Of a stretch of 64,000 bases of DNA, positions 1 to 8,138 are shown piece by piece. The translations under genes were made by a program, and so were the position numbers. Source of the DNA: Actinokineospora fastidiosa (GTDB lineage: Bacteria; Actinomycetota; Actinomycetes; Mycobacteriales; Pseudonocardiaceae); contig NZ_BMRB01000001.1 in NCBI RefSeq assembly GCF_014648415.1, forward strand, positions 868,001 to 932,000, read 5' to 3'. The number at the start of each line of letters is the position of its first letter. Position 1 is the stretch's first letter. Under the pieces are notes generated by a model, which ran no database searches, was not told the origin of the DNA, and was given only the letters and a program-made list of their open reading frames with translations.

Positions 1-520
1 GCCCGCGGGGATGGACCTGCTGGAGCGCGTGTCGAGCACGCGCACGGGCGTGGCGCCGTGGAAACCGGCGCCGTTCCCGGCCTGGTAATAACCGACCAGG
101 TCCGCGATGACGTGCGTCTCCCCCGAGCTGTTGTGGACGTCCACAGCGGACAGCGCGCCGATCCCGACGGTCACCTGCGCGGAGCGGATCTCGTTGGGAC
201 GCAGGTGCACCGTCGCGCCGGAGCGCTCGCCGCCCGCGGTGTGCGCGGTGAGCCGGGTCGTCGCCGTCGCGCCCAAGACGGTCAGGTTGAGCACGACCGC
301 CGTCGCCTCGGACGGCAGCGCGGTGCCGAGCCCGATGCGCGCGGTCTGGCCCGACCCGACCGGCCCGCTGGACCGGGAGTCGTGCACCCGGACCGGCTGC
401 GCGGCCACGAACCGGCCGCTCCGGTACTCCGTTCCCGCGCTCTCGGCGGCGGCCGTGCCGGGGAGCGCGACCGCCGTGACGAGTGCCGCGACGGCGATTC
501 CGCAGGTCAGTGCGCGCATG
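1..520 (-). CDS. Secreted repeat protein, C-terminus outside window
   Basis: The reading frame is open from an ATG at 520 to the left edge (173 residues seen), so the gene is partial. An AGGAG eight bases upstream supports this ATG over an in-frame ATG at 526. Residues 1-25 form a signal peptide ending in an Ala-rich stretch (GTAAA). Two similar blocks follow, marked by PVRVHDSR (residues 42-49) and PVRVLDTR (158-165), a period of about 116 residues. Such RV.D.R repeats occur in many actinobacterial exported proteins, often joined to hydrolase domains. No catalytic domain is in view, so function is unknown; an extracellular or wall-associated role is inferred. Confidence 0.7.
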
Positions 521-607
521 TGCCATGCTCCTGGGACTAGAGCGGGCGAGGCCCTGGCCAAGGGGACCCCGCAGGATAACCCGCGCGGCCCGCGTCCGGA
601 ACGCATC

Positions 608-628
608 TGGCAACGCCTCCTATTGCCA
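608..628. promoter_or_regulatory. Inverted repeat upstream of lhgO, possible operator
   Basis: Perfect 6-bp arms TGGCAA (608-613) and TTGCCA (623-628) are separated by 9 bases. They lie about 50 bases before the lhgO start and about 90 bases upstream of the divergent secreted protein. The geometry fits a dimeric regulator site, but no matching regulator is encoded next to it. Role is inferred from position only. Confidence 0.3.
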
Positions 629-675
629 ACTAGCGCGTAACCAGGTCCGCGCGGCCGGTGGCCTAAGGTTCCCCC

Positions 676-1851
676 GTGCGACATGTGCTGGTGATCGGCG
701 GCGGGATCCTCGGGCTGGCGACGGCCCACGAGCTGGCCGCGCGGGGCGACCGGGTCACCGTGCTGGAGAAGGAGGACGGCTGGGCGCGCCACCAGACCGG
801 GCACAACTCCAACGTCGTGCACGCCGGGCTGTACTACGCGCCCGGGTCGTTCAAGGCCCGGATGTCGGTCGCGGGCAACAAGTCCATTGTGGACTTCGCG
901 CTGGCGAACGGGGTGCCGGTCGCGGTCTGCGGGAAGCTCGTCGTGGCCACCTCCGACGCCGAGGTGCCCGCGCTGCGGGTGCTGGCCGAGCGGGCCGCGG
1001 CGAACGGGGTCCCGGCGCGCCTTGTCACGCCGGAGGAGGCCCGCGAGTGGGAGCCCGAGGTCGCCTGCGTCGCCGCGCTGCGGGTGGAGACCACCGGGAT
1101 CATCGACTTCCCCGCCGTCTGCGCCGCGCTGGTCCGGCTGCTGACCGACCAGGGCGCCGACCTGCGGCTGAACACCCCGGCCCTGGGCATCCGGACCCGC
1201 GGCGGACGGGTGGAGGTGGCCACCGGGAGCGAGGTGCTGCGGGCCGACGCGCTGGTGAACTGCGCGGGCCTGCACAGCGACCGCGTCGCGCGGATGGCCG
1301 GGCTGGCGCCGAAGGCCAGGATCGTGCCGTTCCGCGGCGAGTACTACGAGCTGCGCCCGCGGGCCGCGCACCTGGTCAGGGGCCTGATCTACCCGGTGCC
1401 GGACGCCACGCTGCCGTTCCTCGGCGTGCACCTCACCCGGATGCTGGACGGCAGCGTGCACGCCGGGCCGAACGCGGTGCTGGCGCTGCGGCGGGAGGGC
1501 TACCGCTGGGCCGACGTCTCGGCCGCCGACCTGCTGGACACCGTCCGCTTCCCCGGCACGTGGCGGCTCGCCCGCCGCTACGCCTACCCGGTGGGCCTCG
1601 ACGAGGTGCGCCGCTCGCTGAGCCGCAGGCGGTTCGCCGCGAGCCTGGCCAAGCTGGTGCCCGCGGTCACCGAGGCCGACATCGTGGCGTCGGGCTCCGG
1701 CGTGCGGGCCCAGGCGCTGCTGCCGGACGGCACCCTGGTGCAGGACTTCCTGATCGAGTCCGCGCCCGGCCAGGTCCACGTGCTCAACGCGCCGTCACCG
1801 GCGGCGACGTGCGCCCTGGAGATCGGGCGGCACATCGCCTCTCTGGTGTGA
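676..1851 (+). CDS. lhgO: L-2-hydroxyglutarate oxidase
   Basis: FAD-dependent oxidase of 391 residues that converts L-2-hydroxyglutarate to 2-oxoglutarate, clearing a by-product of promiscuous dehydrogenases and passing electrons to oxygen or the membrane quinone pool. The N-terminus has the dinucleotide-binding fingerprint VIGGGILGLATAHEL (residues 5-19). The family hallmark GHNSNVVHAGLYY follows near residue 42, and RGEYYEL and the GSGVRAQAL region also match LhgO/YgaF proteins. The start is GTG at 676; a GTG is usual in this genome, but the Shine-Dalgarno is weak (AAGG about 10 bases upstream). The gene stands alone, facing the convergent serS. Full length for the family. Confidence 0.9.
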   Translation: MRHVLVIGGGILGLATAHELAARGDRVTVLEKEDGWARHQTGHNSNVVHAGLYYAPGSFKARMSVAGNKSIVDFALANGVPVAVCGKLVVATSDAEVPALRVLAERAAANGVPARLVTPEEAREWEPEVACVAALRVETTGIIDFPAVCAALVRLLTDQGADLRLNTPALGIRTRGGRVEVATGSEVLRADALVNCAGLHSDRVARMAGLAPKARIVPFRGEYYELRPRAAHLVRGLIYPVPDATLPFLGVHLTRMLDGSVHAGPNAVLALRREGYRWADVSAADLLDTVRFPGTWRLARRYAYPVGLDEVRRSLSRRRFAASLAKLVPAVTEADIVASGSGVRAQALLPDGTLVQDFLIESAPGQVHVLNAPSPAATCALEIGRHIASLV

Positions 1852-1887
1852 CGGCCTCTCTCGTGTGACGGCCTCCCTGGTGTGACC
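1837..1887. repeat. Three 17-bp tandem repeats across the lhgO stop codon
   Basis: Units 1837-1853, 1854-1870 and 1871-1887 are near-identical copies (GCCTCTCTGGTGTGACG, with one or two changes), followed by a degenerate fourth. Each unit carries the codons for the protein's last residues and the TGA, so the end of lhgO has been duplicated downstream. Slippage is the likely origin. Confidence 0.75.
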
Positions 1888-1911
1888 GCCGCGCCGGTGT
1901 GCGGGCCCCGG

Positions 1912-3168
1912 CTAGACCGGGCGCAGGACGTCCAGGCCGAGGAACGGGCGCATCGCCTCGGGGACCACCACGGAGCCGTCGGCCTGCTGGTGGTTCTCCA
2001 GGATCGCCACGATCCAGCGGGTGGTGGCCAGCGTCCCGTTCAGCGTCGCGGCGACCTGCGGCTTGTTGTTCTCGTCGCGGTAGCGCACCGACAGCCTGCG
2101 GGCCTGGAACGTGGTGCAGTTGGACGTCGAGGTCAGCTCGCGGTAGGCCTGCTGGGTCGGGACCCACGCCTCGCAGTCGAACTTGCGGGCCGCGCTGGAG
2201 CCGAGGTCGCCGGTCGCGGTGTCGATGACCCGGTACGGCACCTCGATCTTGGCCAGCATCTCCTTCTCCCAGGCCAGCAGCCGCTGGTGCTCGGCGGCGG
2301 CCTCCTCCGGCCTGCAGTAGGAGAACATCTCGACCTTGTCGAACTGGTGGACGCGGATGATGCCGCGGGTGTCCTTGCCGTAGGACCCGGCCTCCCTGCG
2401 GAAGCACGACGACCAGCCCGCGTACCGCTTGGGCGTCGACAGGTCGATGATCTCGTCGGAGTGGTACCCGGCCAGCGCGACCTCCGAGGTGCCGACCAGG
2501 TACAGGTCGTCCTCGGCGAGCCGGTAGACCTCGCTGGCGTGCGCGCCGAGGAACCCGGTGCCCGCCATGATCTCCGGGCGCACCAGCACCGGCGGCACGA
2601 CCAGGGTGAACCCGGCCGCGGTCGCCTGGGCGGCGGCCATGTTCAGCAGGGCCAGCTGCAGCTGCGCGCCGATCCCGGTGAGGAAGTAGAACCGCGAGCC
2701 GGACACCTTCGCGCCGCGCTCCATGTCCAGCGCGCCCAGCCGCACCCCGAGGTCGAGGTGGTCGAGCGGGGTGAAGTCGAACTCGCGCGGCGTGCCGACG
2801 GTCTCCAGGACGGTGTAGTCGTCCTCGCCGCCGACCGGCGCGGCCGGGTCGACGATGTTGGACAGCGCGCGGTGGCACTCCTCGAAGGCCGACTCGGCGG
2901 CGGCCTGCTCGGCCTCGGCGGCCTTGACCTCGGCGGCGAGCTCCTTGCCCTTGGCGATCAGCGCGTCGCGCTCCTCGCCGCGGGCCTTGCCGACCTGCTT
3001 GCCGAACTGGCGCTGCTCGGCCCGCAGGGTGTCCGCGCGGGAGATCGCGGAGCGGCGCCGCTCGTCGGCGGACAGCAGGGCGTCGACGGCCGCCGGGTCG
3101 TCGCCGCGGGCGCGCTGGGAAGCGCGCACGGTCTCCGGGTCTTCGCGCAGAACCTTGAGGTCAATCAC
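1912..3168 (-). CDS. serS: Seryl-tRNA synthetase
   Basis: Class II aminoacyl-tRNA synthetase (418 residues) that charges tRNA-Ser with serine in the cytoplasm. Residues 1-105 form the long antiparallel coiled-coil tRNA-binding arm, rich in Glu, Ala and Arg. The catalytic core follows, with motif 2 seen as [15 protein letters not shown] near residue 255 and motif 3 as [16 protein letters not shown] near residue 375. [10 protein letters not shown] is the serine-binding TxE segment. Start ATG at 3168 gives the canonical [10 protein letters not shown]. No T-box-like leader is evident upstream. Single-copy essential gene, full length. Confidence 0.96.
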   Translation of the reverse strand: MIDLKVLREDPETVRASQRARGDDPAAVDALLSADERRRSAISRADTLRAEQRQFGKQVGKARGEERDALIAKGKELAAEVKAAEAEQAAAESAFEECHRALSNIVDPAAPVGGEDDYTVLETVGTPREFDFTPLDHLDLGVRLGALDMERGAKVSGSRFYFLTGIGAQLQLALLNMAAAQATAAGFTLVVPPVLVRPEIMAGTGFLGAHASEVYRLAEDDLYLVGTSEVALAGYHSDEIIDLSTPKRYAGWSSCFRREAGSYGKDTRGIIRVHQFDKVEMFSYCRPEEAAAEHQRLLAWEKEMLAKIEVPYRVIDTATGDLGSSAARKFDCEAWVPTQQAYRELTSTSNCTTFQARRLSVRYRDENNKPQVAATLNGTLATTRWIVAILENHQQADGSVVVPEAMRPFLGLDVLRPV

Positions 3169-3228
3169 AGGGTGTGAGGGTAGTCGCCCGTGCTGACAGC
3201 GTGCATACGAGATACGCGACCGCCCGGA

Positions 3229-3711
3229 CTAGGAGATGGCCACCGCCACGATCAGGCCGAGCGCGATGTGCACGGCGGCGACGACGACGCTGGCCGGGGC
3301 GAAGCGCTCGTCCTCGATGGTGCTGCCGACATCGAGCTTGGTCACCCACTCCAGGGTCCGCACGGCGAGCACCTGGGCGATGATGCCGAGCAGGCCGTAG
3401 ACCACCGAGGTGATCAGACCGGCGGTGAGGTCGCTGGCCGAGAAGAAGATCGCCACGACGATGATCAGCGCCATGCTCAGCATGCCGGACGCGGTGACGA
3501 TGACCGCGTTCGGCCGCCCCGCCCTGACCAGGTCGGACAGCTTGCCCGGGGTGGTGAAGTCGATGGCGTAGAAGCCGAGCAGCATGAGGACCAGGCCGAC
3601 GATGGCGTACAGCGCGATGGCGCCCATGCCGCGGGCCAGGTCGGCGCCGAAGTTCTCCGGCAGCGCCATCACGGTCGCGGTGGCGAGGTTGGTGGTCAAC
3701 TGGTCCTCCAT
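3229..3711 (-). CDS. DUF350 membrane protein (YjfL-like)
   Basis: Integral membrane protein of 160 residues with four predicted helices (about 26-50, 74-96, 102-120 and 138-160) and short loops, matching the DUF350 family. Enterobacterial relatives (YjfL) are encoded beside ATP-grasp proteins of the glutathionylspermidine-synthase fold. The same happens here: the ATP-grasp gene ends 16 bases upstream on the same strand. It is probably the last gene of a three-gene operon (5482 to 3229). Biochemical function is unknown; it may anchor or receive the product of the ATP-grasp enzyme. FYAIDFTTPGKLSDLVRAG is a typical family segment between helices 1 and 2. Confidence 0.85.
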   Translation of the reverse strand: MEDQLTTNLATATVMALPENFGADLARGMGAIALYAIVGLVLMLLGFYAIDFTTPGKLSDLVRAGRPNAVIVTASGMLSMALIIVVAIFFSASDLTAGLITSVVYGLLGIIAQVLAVRTLEWVTKLDVGSTIEDERFAPASVVVAAVHIALGLIVAVAIS

Positions 3712-3727
3712 GGTGGTTCCTCGGGGC

Positions 3728-4894
3728 TCACTCGACGGGGATTCGGTGCGGGACGAAGGCCGCCCCGTCGTCGGTCACCAGGCCCGCTGTCTCCCGGATG
3801 CCCAGGCCTGCCGCCTGGTCGCCGACGATCCAGGCGCCGAGCGCGGGCCGGTAGCCGTCGAACTCCGGCAGCGGGTCGAACGCCTGGTAGACGAAGCCCT
3901 CGGCGCCGTAGACGCCGCCGGTGGCCGTCTCGTAGCCGGGCGCGACGATCTGCACGTTGGCGCCCTCGCGGCCGAGCTTGGGCTTGCGCACGTACTCGGT
4001 GAGGATGCCGGGCTGGTCGAGGAAGGCGGGCAGCAGGTTGGGGTGGCCGGGGTACATCTCCCACAGCACCGCCAGGATCGCCTTGTTCGACAGCAGCATC
4101 TTCCACAGCGGCTCCACCCACAGCGTGGTGGGCAGCGACTCGACGACCTTGCGGCCGAACTCGTCGTTGACCGCCCACTCCCAGGGGTAGAGCTTCATGA
4201 CGGTGGCCATCGGCGCCTCGGCCAGGTCGACGAAGCGGGCCAGCTCGGAGTCCCAGCCGATCTCCTCGATGGCCAGGCCGATGGTGTCCAGGCCCGCCTC
4301 GGCCGCGGTCTCCTGCAGGTAGGCGGTGGTGATGTGGTCCTCGCCGGTCGGGTCGGCCCCGGACCAGGTGAAGTGGACCTCGCGGGAGGGCAGCTTCGCC
4401 CCGACCTCGGTCCACCGCTCGACCAGCTTCTCGTGCAGCGAGTTCCACTGGTCGTCGTCGGGGAAGACCTCGGTCTTCCAGAACCACTGCACGACCGCTG
4501 CCTCCAGCAGGGAGGTCGGCGTGTCGGCGTTGTACTCCAGCAGCTTGGCCGGGCCGCTGGCGTCGTAGCGCAGGTCGAAGCGGCCGTAGACGTGCGGGTC
4601 GTGCCGCTTCCACGACTCGGCGACGTGCGGCCACGCCCACTCGGGGATGCCGAAGTCGCGGTAGCGCTCCATCAGCACCACGGTCTCGACGGCCTCGAGG
4701 CACATCGAGTGCAGCAGCTCCACATCGGCCTCGATGGACAGGATCTCGTCCATGTCGAACACATAGTGGACCGACTCGTCCCAGTAGGGGCGCGAGCCGC
4801 CGTCGCCGTAGCGCGCGGGCAGGCCGAAGACCAGGCCCTGCGACTCGACCTTGGCGCGCCAGTCCGGGCGGGGCCGCGAGCGCTCGCGGCGCAC
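3728..4894 (-). CDS. Glutathionylspermidine synthase-like ATP-grasp ligase (YgiC/YjfC type)
   Basis: Protein of 388 residues matching the C-terminal synthetase domain of glutathionylspermidine synthase, as in E. coli YgiC/YjfC, but without the amidase domain. Family segments include YNADTPTSLLEA, LYPWEWAVNDEFG, WKMLLSNKAILAVLWEMYP and YVRKPKLGREGAN, which hold the ATP- and Mg-binding residues of the fold. ATP-grasp enzymes of this branch make amide bonds between a carboxylate and an amine; the substrates here are unknown. GTG start at 4894 directly abuts the TGA of the upstream YgiB-like gene, so the two are probably coupled. Cytoplasmic, with membrane partners on either side. Confidence 0.87.
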   Translation of the reverse strand: MRRERSRPRPDWRAKVESQGLVFGLPARYGDGGSRPYWDESVHYVFDMDEILSIEADVELLHSMCLEAVETVVLMERYRDFGIPEWAWPHVAESWKRHDPHVYGRFDLRYDASGPAKLLEYNADTPTSLLEAAVVQWFWKTEVFPDDDQWNSLHEKLVERWTEVGAKLPSREVHFTWSGADPTGEDHITTAYLQETAAEAGLDTIGLAIEEIGWDSELARFVDLAEAPMATVMKLYPWEWAVNDEFGRKVVESLPTTLWVEPLWKMLLSNKAILAVLWEMYPGHPNLLPAFLDQPGILTEYVRKPKLGREGANVQIVAPGYETATGGVYGAEGFVYQAFDPLPEFDGYRPALGAWIVGDQAAGLGIRETAGLVTDDGAAFVPHRIPVE

Positions 4895-5482
4895 TCAGCT
4901 GCCCCCGCTCTTCCCGCCGCCGCCCACGCCGAGACCGCCGCGCTGGACGGTCTTGCCCTGGCCGGTCTTGACGGTCGTGCCCGACGGCGGGGCCACGAAG
5001 CTGCCGCCGCTGACCCGCTGGCCGACCGCGCCGGTGCCGCCGTAGTTGTAGCGGTAGGACGTCCCGCCGATGTAGATGAAGCCGCCGCTGACATAGCCGC
5101 CGTGACTGCGCGCGTAGTCGTCGTCACAGTAATCGTCGTCGACGATGACGCCCTCGGGGTTCACGCAGTGCGCGGTGACCTCGTCGGGCTGGGACGCGGC
5201 GTAGAGGATCGCGACCAGGCCGACGACACCCACGGTGACGCCCGCGCCGATCATGATGCGCTTGCGCTTCTTCCGCTGGTCCTCGGCCTCGGCCGCGGCG
5301 GCGTACTCCGCGTCGCGGGCGCGGCGCTGCGCCTCCTGGCGGGCCCGCTGCTCGGCCAGGGTCGGCGGCCGCGGGACGGTCGAGCGCGGGTCCTGGTAGC
5401 TGATGGACCCGGATCTGCGGTCGGGTGTGTCGTCCTCGGGCTCGGGGGCCTCGTAGGGCGGGGGCCTGTCGTTGTCAGTCAT
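4895..5482 (-). CDS. Single-span membrane protein with YgiB-like C-terminus
   Basis: Protein of 195 residues from ATG 5482, which has GGGAG about 7 bases upstream (an in-frame codon at 5512 is less well placed). Order of parts: acidic/proline-rich cytoplasmic tail (1-40), charged Ala/Arg helix (41-75), one membrane helix (77-96), then an outside domain with Cys106 and Cys119 and many Gly, Tyr and Asp. It ends in a TVQRGGLG motif (178-185) and a Gly-Lys-Ser tail. From memory, E. coli YgiB/YjfM (DUF1190) share a T-V-x-R-G-G-F-G motif near their C-termini and sit beside YgiC/YjfC, so I read this as the actinobacterial counterpart. First gene of the three-gene cluster. A substrate role for the tail is speculation. 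Confidence 0.7.
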   Translation of the reverse strand: MTDNDRPPPYEAPEPEDDTPDRRSGSISYQDPRSTVPRPPTLAEQRARQEAQRRARDAEYAAAAEAEDQRKKRKRIMIGAGVTVGVVGLVAILYAASQPDEVTAHCVNPEGVIVDDDYCDDDYARSHGGYVSGGFIYIGGTSYRYNYGGTGAVGQRVSGGSFVAPPSGTTVKTGQGKTVQRGGLGVGGGGKSGGS

Positions 5483-5616
5483 GAACCACTCCCAAGCGCG
5501 CAGACTAGTCAAAGACCAGCACGGACGTCGCGGGATTGGCCCGATCGCAACCTTGGGCGCTCCCGATTCACTCCCGCGGGCCGCTCCACTCCCGAGGACA
5601 CGGCATCATGGAGTAG

Positions 5617-6561
5617 ATGTCTGGACCCGGTGACTGGTTTCGTTCGGCCGACAGGCTGATGATGATCGCCGCCTGCGTGGGGGCGATCCTCGTGCTGGGC
5701 ACGAGCATGGCGTTCTCCTGGCCGGTGACCGTGCGCGGGGACGTGCCGACCGCGGCGGACGAGCGCGAGCTGGCCTTCGACTCCCCCGCGGGCACCTGCC
5801 TGTTCTGGACGGCCCCCGACGGCGCGGACATGCGCAGGGTGGACTGCGCCGAGCCGCACCTGTTCGAGGTGACGGGGAACATAGACATCTCCGCGCAGTT
5901 CGCCGAGGACGCCCCGCCGCCGGAGCTGGAGCGCTGGCAGGAGCTCGCGGTGGAGAAGTGCACACCCAGCGTCACCGAGTACCTGGGCGGGACGCTCGAC
6001 CCGCACGGCCGCTACAAGGTCAACGCGCTCAAGCCCAGCACGGTCCAGTGGGAGGACGGCGACCGCAAGCTGCGCTGCGGCGTGCAGACCGCCAGCCGCT
6101 CCGGGGCCCTGCTGCCCGCCACGGGCTCGGCCGCGGGCGCCGACCAGTCCGGCATCCACGAGCCGGGCACCTGCCTGGCCCTCGACGGCCAGGTCATCGG
6201 CGACCCGGTGCCCTGCACGGAGGCGCACGCGGTCGAGATCGTCGGCAACGTGGACCTCTCGAAGGCCTTCCCCGACGAGTACCCGTCGGAGGAGGCGCAG
6301 ATCGAGAAGGCGATCGAGCTGTGCGACGCGGTCACCAAGGAGTACACCAACGGCGTCGACCTGGCGAAGAAGGGCCTCATCCCGTACCCGGACGCGCTCA
6401 AGGAGGAGAGCTGGGTGGCGGGCTCGCGCAAGGTGGACTGCAAGGTCGCGGCCAAGCTGCCCAACGGCAGCGGCCTCGCCCCGGTCACCGGCAGCGTGCG
6501 CGGCATCGAGCAGCCCACCACGACGACCAAGGCGGCCCCGACCACCACCACCGGCGGCTGA
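5617..6561 (+). CDS. Septum formation family protein, two repeats
   Basis: Membrane-anchored protein of 314 residues. One helix at about residues 16-35 is followed by two similar outside domains (about 45-165 and 170-290). Each begins with a GTCL element (AGTCLFW, PGTCLALDG) and contains paired cysteines and a VDCAEPH/VPCTEAH segment. This is the pattern of actinobacterial septum-formation proteins, whose exact molecular role is not settled. The tail is Thr-rich (TTTTKAAPTTTT). The gene is followed after one base by the metallopeptidase gene, so the two are probably co-transcribed. Start ATG 5617. Confidence 0.75.
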   Translation: MSGPGDWFRSADRLMMIAACVGAILVLGTSMAFSWPVTVRGDVPTAADERELAFDSPAGTCLFWTAPDGADMRRVDCAEPHLFEVTGNIDISAQFAEDAPPPELERWQELAVEKCTPSVTEYLGGTLDPHGRYKVNALKPSTVQWEDGDRKLRCGVQTASRSGALLPATGSAAGADQSGIHEPGTCLALDGQVIGDPVPCTEAHAVEIVGNVDLSKAFPDEYPSEEAQIEKAIELCDAVTKEYTNGVDLAKKGLIPYPDALKEESWVAGSRKVDCKVAAKLPNGSGLAPVTGSVRGIEQPTTTTKAAPTTTTGG

Positions 6562-6562
6562 C

Positions 6563-6913
6563 GTGCCGGTGGAGATGACCAGGGCCCGCTTCGAGGAACT
6601 GGTCGCCGACGCGCTGGACCTGATCCCCGAGCCGTTCGCCGCCGCGATGAGCAACGTCGTGGTGCTGGTCGAGGACCGCGACCCCGAGGAGCCCACCCTG
6701 CTGGGCCTCTACCACGGCATCGCCCTGACCGAGCGGACGACGATGTACGGCGGCGAGCTGCCCGACCGCATCTTCATCTACCGCGAGGCCATCCTGGACA
6801 TCTGCGAGTCCGAAGAGGACGTGGTCGAGGAGGTGGCGATCACCGTGGTCCACGAGATCGCCCACCACTTCGGCGTCGACGACGAGCGCCTGCACGAGCT
6901 GGGCTGGGGCTGA
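6563..6913 (+). CDS. Small zincin-like metallopeptidase family protein
   Basis: Protein of 116 residues with the HExxH zinc motif at His97-His101 in HEIAHHFGVDDERL, typical of the short MMP_TTHA0227 / DUF1025 family of minimal metallopeptidases. Other family features are the LIPEPF segment near the start, the VVLVEDRDP strand and the LYHGIALTER strand. The GTG start at 6563 lies two bases after the previous stop; an ATG at 6575 is an in-frame alternative. Substrate unknown. Cytoplasmic, as there is no signal peptide. Confidence 0.85.
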   Translation: MPVEMTRARFEELVADALDLIPEPFAAAMSNVVVLVEDRDPEEPTLLGLYHGIALTERTTMYGGELPDRIFIYREAILDICESEEDVVEEVAITVVHEIAHHFGVDDERLHELGWG

Positions 6914-6918
6914 CGCCC

Positions 6919-8097
6919 TCAGCCCTTCACGCAGACGACCTGCTTCAGCTTGGCGACCACCTCGACCAGGTCGGACTGGTCGCGGATGACCTCGTCGATG
7001 TCCTTGTAGGCCGCCGGGATCTCGTCGACCACCCCGGAGTCCTTGCGGCACTCGACGCCCGCCGTCTGCGCGGCGAGGTCGTCCGCGGTGAAGCGCTTGC
7101 GCGCCTTGTTCCGCGACATCCTGCGGCCCGCGCCGTGCGACGCGGACTCGAAGGAGTCGGGGTTGCCCAGGCCGCGGACGATGTAGGAGCCGGTGCCCAT
7201 CGATCCGGGGATGATGCCCAGGTCGCCGCGGCCCGCCCGGATCGCGCCCTTGCGGGTGACCAGGACCTCCTCGCCGAAGTGGACCTCCTCGGCGACGTAG
7301 TTGTGGTGCACCGAGATGGGCTCGTCGAACACCACGGTCGGGAAGTGGGCGCGCAGGACGTCGCTCACCAGCCGCAGCATGACCGCGCGGTTGCGGCGGG
7401 CGTAGTCCTGCGCCCAGTACAGGTCGTGGCGGTAGGCGGCCATCTGCGGGGTGCCCGCGAGGAACACCGCGAGGTCGGGGTCGGGCAGCTCGGCGTTGTG
7501 CGCCAGGCCGCGCGCGACCTCGATGTGGTGCTGGGCCAGCAGGTTCCCGACGCCGCGGGACCCCGAGTGCAGCATGACCCAGACCTGGCCGGTGGTGTCC
7601 AGGCAGACCTCGGTGAAGTGGTTGCCGCCGCCGAGCGTGCCCATCTGGTTCACCGCGCGCCCGCGGTCGAGCCGGGTCTTGTCGGTGAGGTCGTCGAACC
7701 GCGCCCAGAAGGCGTCCCAGTCGGCGAAGTCGCGGTCGTCGAAGGCGGCGTCGCGGTGCAGGCCGAAGCCGACCGGGACGGCAGCCTCGATCGCCGAGCG
7801 CAGCGGGGCCAGGCTCGCGGGCAGGTCGTCCGCGGTCAGCGAGGTGCGCACCGCGGTCATGCCGCAGCCGATGTCCACGCCGACCGCGGCCGGGGACACG
7901 GCGTCGCGCATGGCGATCACCGAGCCGACCGTGGCGCCCTTGCCGTAGTGCACGTCCGGCATGACCGCGACGTGCTTGAACGTCCACGGCAGCGCGGCGA
8001 TGTTGTGCAGCTGCGCCATCGCCTGGTCCTCGACCGATTCGGGTCGGGTCCACAGGCGGATGTCGACGTGCTGCCCGGGGATCGTGGTTGCTGCCAT
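6919..8097 (-). CDS. rtcB: RtcB family RNA ligase
   Basis: tRNA-splicing ligase RtcB (392 residues), which joins 3'-phosphate or 2',3'-cyclic phosphate RNA ends to 5'-OH ends using GTP and Mn2+. Metal ligands and active-site motifs are intact: PDVHYGKG (47-54), Cys78 in VDIGCGM, GGGNHF (156-161), HSGSRG (177-182), ISVHHNYV, and the nucleophilic His321 in SHGAGR that is guanylylated in characterised homologues. No RtcA or RtcR gene is adjacent, so this is a stand-alone repair ligase. Convergent with the metallopeptidase gene (gap 5 bases). Full length. Confidence 0.94.
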   Translation of the reverse strand: MAATTIPGQHVDIRLWTRPESVEDQAMAQLHNIAALPWTFKHVAVMPDVHYGKGATVGSVIAMRDAVSPAAVGVDIGCGMTAVRTSLTADDLPASLAPLRSAIEAAVPVGFGLHRDAAFDDRDFADWDAFWARFDDLTDKTRLDRGRAVNQMGTLGGGNHFTEVCLDTTGQVWVMLHSGSRGVGNLLAQHHIEVARGLAHNAELPDPDLAVFLAGTPQMAAYRHDLYWAQDYARRNRAVMLRLVSDVLRAHFPTVVFDEPISVHHNYVAEEVHFGEEVLVTRKGAIRAGRGDLGIIPGSMGTGSYIVRGLGNPDSFESASHGAGRRMSRNKARKRFTADDLAAQTAGVECRKDSGVVDEIPAAYKDIDEVIRDQSDLVEVVAKLKQVVCVKG

Positions 8098-8138
8098 GGG
8101 AGAAGGCTAGGCGCGCCAAGGCATTCCGGTCGATCGAA

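Noticed and set aside
3169-3228. T-box or other leader before serS
   Set aside because: The upstream region is short and lacks the T-box bulge sequence and specifier stem.
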